Assembly: GCF_023898315.1 (NCBI RefSeq)
Contig: NC_064614.1
Coordinates: forward strand, 72,986,501-73,050,500
Direction: 5' to 3'
Length of the DNA stretch: 64,000 bases
Source: Schistocerca nitens
Lineage: Eukaryota; Arthropoda; Insecta; Orthoptera; Acrididae
Shown: positions 58,283 to 64,000 of the stretch, one piece after another
Numbering within the stretch: position 1 is the first letter of the stretch
Layout of the letters: each line of letters opens with the position of its first letter
Translations under genes and position numbers: made by a program
The notes under the pieces: model-generated
Database searches by the model: none
Told to the model about the DNA's origin: nothing
Seen by the model: the letters and a program-made list of their open reading frames with translations, nothing else

Positions 58283-58582
58283 TGAAACGTCCCCTTTTTA
58301 AACAATTATACACGACTGTGCTTAAACTGACACACAGTATTTTTTAGCGCAACGCAATCTGACTTTCAATAATCTCTACAAGAGAATGGCCCTGACTAAC
58401 ATTAACCTGTACTTTTCACAAATCACTTACCTCACAAAAATCTTGGTTACTCCCACTACTGCAATACAACAAGGGCCACTACTGCCAGCTACATAAAAGA
58501 TTCAAACTATGGAAGGCACTAACTACTGATAGGCATAGTTAGCAAATGAAAGATTTTAATAGAGAACAAACAATGTATTTAC

Positions 58583-58632
<50 letters not shown>

Positions 58633-58861
58633 CAGTTCATGACAAATTTCAAAACTCCGCCAACTCTCTCCCCACATCCACCACTGCTGGCGGCTCACCT
58701 CCAACTGCGCAACGCTACGCGCTGTTCACAGCCAGCTGCCTAACACTACGATGGTTGAGTATTACAACAATGCAAAGCAGCCACAGACTGCACACAGCAC
58801 AGCCAGTGATTTTCATACAGAGGTGGCGTTACCAAAAAAAAAACTAAACAGCCTACTTCCA
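58283..58861 (-). repeat. 5' LTR of the 5.7-kb element
   Basis: 579 bp with an AT-only microsatellite at about 58587-58629. The rest aligns closely to the other LTR. Confidence 0.93.
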
Positions 58862-59010
58862 CATGTTTATTTTGGTTAAGGGTACTGCGAAACGAACCCA
58901 ATTCTGTATGTATTTCTCTCTAATGTGTACTCGTTTCCATTTCCTCTTCTTCCGTTAATTTATCCCGAAGATGGTGAAAAGTGCTGGGAAAGGACTGGTA
59001 GAGGTAGTTA

Positions 59011-60419
59011 CACTACTGGCCATTAAAATTGCTGTACCACGAAGATGACGTGCTACTGATGCGAAATTTAGCCGACAGGAAGAAGATGCTGTGATATACA
59101 AATGATTAGATTTTCAGAGCATTCACACAAGGTTGGCGCCGGTGGCGACACCTACAACACGCTGACATGAGGAAAGTTTCCAACCGATTCCTCATACATA
59201 AACAGCAGGTGACCGGCGTTGCCTGGAGAAACGTTGTTGTGATGCCTCGTGTAAGGAGGAGAAATGCATACCATAACGTTTCCGACGTTGATAAATGTCG
59301 GATTGTAGCCTATCGCGATTGCGATTTATCGTATCGCGACATTGCTGCTCACGTTGGTCGAGATCCAATGACTGTTAGCAGAATATGGAATCGGTGGGTT
59401 CCGGAGGGTAATACGCAACGCCGTGCTGGATCTCAACGGCCTCGTATCACTAGCAGTCGAGATGACAGGCATCTTATCCGCATGGATGTAATGGATCGTG
59501 CAGCAACGTCTCGATCCCTGAGTCAACAGATGGGGACGTTTGCAAGACAACAACCTTCTGCACGAACAGTTCGACGGCGTTTGCAGCAGCATGGACTATC
59601 AGCTCGGAGACCTTGGCTGCGTTTACCCTTGACGCTGCATCACAGACAGGAGCGTCTGCGATGGTGTACTCAGCGACGGACCTGGGTGCAAGAATGGCAA
59701 AACGTCATTTTTTCGGATGAATCCAGGTTCTGTTTACTGCATCATGACGGTCGCATCCGTGTTTGGCGACATCGCGGTGAACGCACATTGGGAAGCGTGT
59801 ATTCGACATCGCCATACTGGCGTATCACCCGACGTGATGGTATGGGCTGCCATTGGTTACACGTCTCGGTTCAGTTCTTGTTCTTATTGACGGCACTTCG
59901 AACCGTGGACGCTACATTTCAGATGTGTTACGACGCGTGGCTCAACCCTTCATTCTATCCCTGCAAAACCCTACATTTCAGCAGGATAATGCACGACCGC
60001 ATGTTGCAGGTCCTATACGGGCCTTTCTGGATACATAAAATGTTCGTCAGCTGCCCTGGCCAGCACATTCTCCAGACCTCTCACCAATTGAAAACGTCTG
60101 GTCAACGGTGACCGAGCAACTGGGTCGTCACAATACGCCAGTCACTACTCTTGATGAACTGTGGTATCCTACTGAAGCTGCATGGGCAGCTGTACCTGTA
60201 CACGCCATCCAAACTCTGTTTGACTCAGTGCTCAGGCGTATCAAGGCCGTTATTATGGCCAGAGGTGGTTGTTTTGTGTATTGATTTCTTTGGATCCATG
60301 CACCCAAATTGCGTGAAAATGTAATCACATGTCAGTTCTAGTATAATATATTTGTCAAATGAATACCCGTTTATCATCTGCATTTCTTCTTGGTGTAGCA
60401 ATTTTAATGGCCAGTAGTG
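59011..60419 (+). mobile_element. Tc1-like transposon, copy B (full length)
   Basis: The termini CACTACTGGCCATTAAAATTGC and the reverse complement of AATTTTAATGGCCAGTAGTG are flanked by TA. The transposase frame starts at about 59242 (MPRVRRRNAYHNV) and reads helix-turn-helix YRDIAAHVGRDPMTVSRIWNRW, a basic linker and FSDESRFCLLHHDGRIRVWRHRGERT (first Asp). After RGERTL a frameshift near 59790 sends the open frame out of register to 60111. The second Asp (QQDNARPHVAG) and WPAHSPDLSPIENVW are still readable in another frame. Closest relative is copy A at 21.3 kb. Confidence 0.96.
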
Positions 60420-60421
60420 TA

Positions 60422-62010
60422 CAGAGTTGCTCTGCGTTTAGCAAGAGCTGGAAAGCCGTTTATGGAAGGACCATTAATAAAGAATATTTCGTAGGTCGTA
60501 GTAGAGACAAGGAATCTTACATTAGCTCCCGCATAAAGTAGAGTACCACTTTCTAGTATGACATTATCTCGACGAATCAGCGACAGTGCAAGGAATCTGC
60601 ACGAACAATTGGCGGCCAGAACTGAAACTCTCCTAGCGTACTCAATCGCCCTTGATGAGTCCAGGGATACTAGGACGCAACTCTGCCCTTTTTTCTCTTG
60701 GCGTGAACGACAACCTTCATGTGACGGTGTAGATCTGAGATGTGATTCCTATAAAGAACACTTCTACAGGGGATTTTTCTGACAAGGGAACCTCCCCATC
60801 GCACCCCCCCTAAGATTTAGTTATAAGTTGGCACAGTGGATAGGCCTTGAAAAACTGAACACAGATCAATCGAGAAAACAGGAAGAAGTTGTGTAGAACT
60901 ATGAAAAAAATAAGCAAAATGTATAAACTGAGTAGTGCGTACGCAACATAGGCAACATCAAGGACAGAGTGAGCTCAGGAGCGCCGTGGTCCCGTGGTTA
61001 GCGTGAGCAGCTGCGGAACGAGAGGTCCTTGGTTCAAGTCTTCCCTCCAGTGAGAAGTTTACCTTCTTTATTTTTGCAAAGTTATGATCTGTCCGTTCGT
61101 TCATTGAAATCTCTGTTCACTGTAATAAGTTTAGTGTCTGTGTTTTGCGACCGCGCCGCAAAACCGTGCGATTAGTAGACGAAAGGACGTGCCTCTCCAA
61201 TGGGAACCGAAAACATTTGATCGCAAGGTCATAGGTCAGTCGATTCCTCCACAGGAATACACGTTGGTATATTCTATACGACACTGGCGACGGCATGCGC
61301 GCCACATGACAGGAATATGTTGTCGACTCACCTAACTTGTACACTTGGCGAATAGGTAAAAAGATTCTTCTACCTTGCCCGATTTAGGTTCCTGTGGATG
61401 TGAAAATCACTCCCAAAAAAGTGATGAAAACATAAGAGTTTGTTACATAAACTGCAACAAATGAATGCAACAGTTTCACAGTCGCACAGTTTTTCCTGTG
61501 CTCTGTCAAAACATAGGTTTCTAACGTTTTCAAATTTTTCCGTGTGTATACCGTCGAATCCTGCATATGTCCAAGCAAATCTGAACATGTCCTGGAATTT
61601 TAAAGAGCGAAGTTGATTATATACAAAATTAAAATTTTCACTCGAAGGAAGATTCGAACCAAGAACCTCTCGCTCCGCAGCTGCTAACGCTAACCACGGG
61701 ACCACAACGCTGCAGTGCTTACACCAACATTGATGTTGCCTATTTTGCCATGGGCTACTCAGTTTGTATATTTTGCTTATTTTTTTATAGTTCCACACAG
61801 CTTCTTCCTGTTTTCTCGATTGATCTGTGTTCGGTTTTTCAAGGCCTATCTACTGTGCCAACTTATAACTAAATCTGAGGGGGGTGCGATGGGAGGTTCC
61901 CTTGTGAGAAGCGGTCGAAATGGAAGGTGAAAGAACGGGACTCATTTGGGAAACGCTGTTCCCCGTTACCACAGACGGGGCGCTAAAGTAAAAGGTTTTG
62001 GCAATATAAA
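60422..62010 (+). pseudogene. hAT-like transposase remnant, split by a TIR element
   Basis: The frame at 60558-60780 reads TLSRRISDSARNLHEQLAARTETLLAYSIALDESRDTRTQL, the region around the first catalytic Asp of ZBED/GTF2IRD2-like hAT transposases (relatives: FSLALDESTD). After the insert, WETLFPVTTDGALK (near 61952-61993) matches the LPWEKL.SVTTDGAP block. The Tc1-like element at 62013 cuts it again. No zinc finger, dimerisation domain or terminal repeat remains. Confidence 0.7.
60783..61904. mobile_element. Non-autonomous TIR element with tRNA-like sequences in both arms
   Basis: Inverted arms of about 280-290 bp (60783-61070 and 61625-61904) begin CAAGGGAACCTCCCCATCGC and end with its near complement. 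A 3-bp duplication TGA at 60780-60782 and 61905-61907 flanks it. Each arm contains GTGGTTAGCGTGAGC (box A-like) and GGTTCAAGTC (box B-like), facing inward from each side. The centre has no long open frame. Superfamily is unknown. Confidence 0.88.
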
Positions 62011-62012
62011 TA

Positions 62013-63434
62013 CACTCCTGGAAATGGAAAAAAGAACACATTGACACCGGTGTGTCAGACCCACCATACTTGCTCCGGACACTGCGAGAGGGCTGTACAA
62101 GCAATGATCACACGCACGGCACAGCGGACACACCAGGAACCGCGGTGTTGGCCGTCGAATGGCGCTAGCTGCGCAGCATTTGTGCACCGCCGCCGTCAGT
62201 GTCAGCCAGTTTGCCGTGGCATACGGAGCTCCATCGCAGTCTTTAACACTGGTAGCATGCCGCGACAGCGCGGACGTGAACCGTATGTGCAGTTGACGGA
62301 CTTTGAGCGAGGGCGTATAGTGGGCATGCGGGAGGCCGGGTGGACGTACCGCCGAATTGCTCAACGCGTGGGGCGTGAGGTCTCCACAGTACATCGATGA
62401 TGTCGCCAGTGGTCGGCGGAAGGTGCACGTGCCCGTCGACCTGGGACCGGACCGCAGCGACGCACGGATGCACGCCAAGACCGTAGGATCCTACGCAGTG
62501 CCGTAGGGGACCGTACCGCCACTTCCCAGCAAATTAGGGACACTGTTGCTCCTGGGGTATCGGCGAGGACCATTCGCAACCGTCTCTATGAAGCTGGGCT
62601 ACGGTCCCGCACACCGTTAGGTCGTCTTCCGCTCACGCCCCAACATCGTGCAGCCCGCCTCCAGTGGTGTCGCGACAGGCGTGAATGGAGGGACGAATGG
62701 AGACGTGTCGTCTTCAGCGATGAGAGTCGCTTCTGCCTTGGTGCCAGTGATGGTCGTATGCGTGTTTGGCGCCGTGCAGGTGAGCGCCACAATCAGCACT
62801 GCATACGACCGAGGCACACAGGGCCAACACCCGGCATCATGGTGTGGGGAGCGATCTCCTACACTGGCCGTACACCACTGGTGATCGTCCAGGGGACACT
62901 GAATAGTGCACGGTACATCCAAACCGTCATCGAACCCATCGTTCTACCATTCCTAGACCGGCAAGGGAACTTGCTGTTCCAACAGGACAATGCAGGTCCG
63001 CATGTATCCCGTGCCACCCAACGTGCTCTAGAAGGTGTAAGTCAACTACCCTGGCCAGCAAGATCTCCGGATCTGTCCCCCATTGAGCATGTTTGGGACT
63101 GGATGAAGCGTCGTCTCACGCGGTCTGCACGTCCAGCACGAGCGCTGGTCCAACTGAGGCGCCAGGTGGAAATGGCATGGCAAGCCGTTCCACAGGACTA
63201 CATCCAGCATCTCTACGATCGTCTCCATGGGAGAATAGCAGCCTGCATTGCTGCGAAAGGTGGATATACACTGTACTAGTGCCGACATTGTGCATGCTCT
63301 GTTGCCTGTGTCTATGTGCCTGTGGTTCTGTCAGTGTGATCATGTGATGTATCTGACCCCAGGAATGTGTCAATAAAGTTTCCCCTTCCTGGGACAATGA
63401 ATTCACGGTGTTCTTATTTCAATTTCCACGAGTG
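62013..63434 (+). mobile_element. Tc1-like transposon, near intact
   Basis: Terminal inverted repeats CACTCCTGGAAATGGAAA and the reverse complement of TTTCAATTTCCACGAGTG, TA on both sides (62011-62012 and 63435-63436). Length 1422 bp. It is GC-rich compared with neighbours and carries one transposase gene. Confidence 0.97.
62257..63279 (+). pseudogene. Tc1-like transposase, one in-frame TGA, otherwise whole
   Basis: From the ATG at 62257 (MPRQRGREPYVQLTDFERGR) the frame runs to TAG at 63277-63279, 341 codons, a normal Tc1 length. The only stop is the TGA at 62398-62400, right after REVSTVHR in the first DNA-binding domain. Visible parts: helix-turn-helix TDFERGRIVGMREAGWTYRR and IAQRVGREVSTVHR, a second basic helix-turn-helix (residues ~60-120), then the DD34E catalytic core VVFSDESRFCLGASDGRMRVW, FQQDNAGPHVSRA and WPARSPDLSPIEHVWDWM. 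All three acidic residues are kept. It is the best-preserved transposase in the window. Downstream AATAAA at 63371-63376 may serve as its poly(A) signal. Confidence 0.93.
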
Positions 63435-63436
63435 TA

Positions 63437-64000
63437 ATAAGTCATCATGTGGGGCGGCGGCGCCGTATTTCACGAGGGCCTGTAAAATATTTTTGTGCTC
63501 AACCAGAAAGCGATGGAGAACATAGTGACCATAGTTTCCAGTATGCAAGTCCACATTCTTCTACTGTTCACTTACATAAATGTTTCTATTCTCTTTTTGC
63601 TCAGCGAGATCCCGAAATATGATTATAAATAAAAATTTTGAGTTCTAACTGATTCAATTATATTTTAAAAAAGTTACACAAAACATAGTAATATTCCTGG
63701 TAATAATAATGATAAGGATGTCTCTATCATAAACACCACTATGAGCAGTTCAGAGGGGACCTCTTCGTTAAGGTCCCAAGATATGGTCTTTCACCCTGAC
63801 TTCTAACAATCAAAGTTAATTGCTCGCCACTTGCCACGCGGTTTTCTTAACATTACGGGCCGCACACAAACAGTTACTTCCGCGAAATCAAAGCGATCCA
63901 GGACAGTGTGCAGTCCTCGCGAGTTCACTTCCTATTTGTACCGAAAACATGCGTTTAGTTGCCACCTGGCTGTGACGTCATCCGAGGCAGCGCGTGTGCC
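63437..64000. other. No recognised gene; CpG-rich end with a CRE-like site
   Basis: The first 400 bases are AT-rich. From about 63880 CpG content rises and TGACGTCA, a perfect CRE palindrome, lies at 63973-63980. This could be the edge of a promoter beyond the window or the next repeat. Confidence 0.35.

Overview
This window is animal nuclear DNA, almost certainly from a grasshopper or locust (Orthoptera, Schistocerca-like). The call rests on recognised repeats: a very abundant tRNA-headed SINE whose 3' half ends in GCTCAGAGCCATTTGAACCA, LINEs with a tRNA-like 5' head or a (CTACAT)n-like 3' tail, Tc1/mariner elements and gypsy-like LTRs, all stacked inside one another as is usual in very large orthopteran genomes. 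There is no bacterial gene structure, operon or CRISPR array.

Layout. 1-1858: two decayed head-to-tail copies of an endonuclease/RT LINE. 2.7-7.0 kb: three SINEs and a LINE endonuclease fragment. 8.3-9.5 kb: a second type of LINE RT. 9.7-10.4 kb: a long polypyrimidine tract. 11.5-12.7 kb: LINE endonuclease and a small inverted repeat. 14.4-17.5 kb: an old gag-like fossil invaded by a LINE that was itself invaded by a SINE. 18.8-22.7 kb: two Tc1-like elements. 24.2-26.5 kb: a Tc1-like element carrying both a solo LTR and a SINE. 27-29.5 kb: an unrecognised transposase-like protein family split by a LINE. 30.6-35.3 kb: Mos1-like mariner, a 575-bp foldback and a complete mariner-like element with about 260-bp terminal repeats. 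35.8-39.7 kb: Tc1 remnant, LINE, 450-bp tandem duplication, solo LTR, truncated SINE and another Tc1. 40-46.5 kb: an inverted tRNA-like dimer, SINEs and a near full-length LINE. 47.7-48.2 kb: the only good candidate for a host gene, a first exon encoding a signal peptide. 49-50.6 kb: a mariner-like element holding an inverted-repeat retroelement that holds a SINE. 52.3-58.9 kb: a solo LTR and a 5.7-kb LTR element with two LTRs, a gag-like gene and no visible pol. 59-63.4 kb: two Tc1-like elements and a hAT remnant split by a terminal-inverted-repeat element with tRNA-like sequences in its arms.

The parts do not form a pathway. The window is best read as a history of insertions: target-site duplications and uninterrupted paralogous copies inside the same window give the relative order of many events. 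The likely functional content is the secreted-protein exon near 48 kb on the + strand. Everything from 48,161 onward could be its first intron if the gene continues past the window, but no second exon was found.
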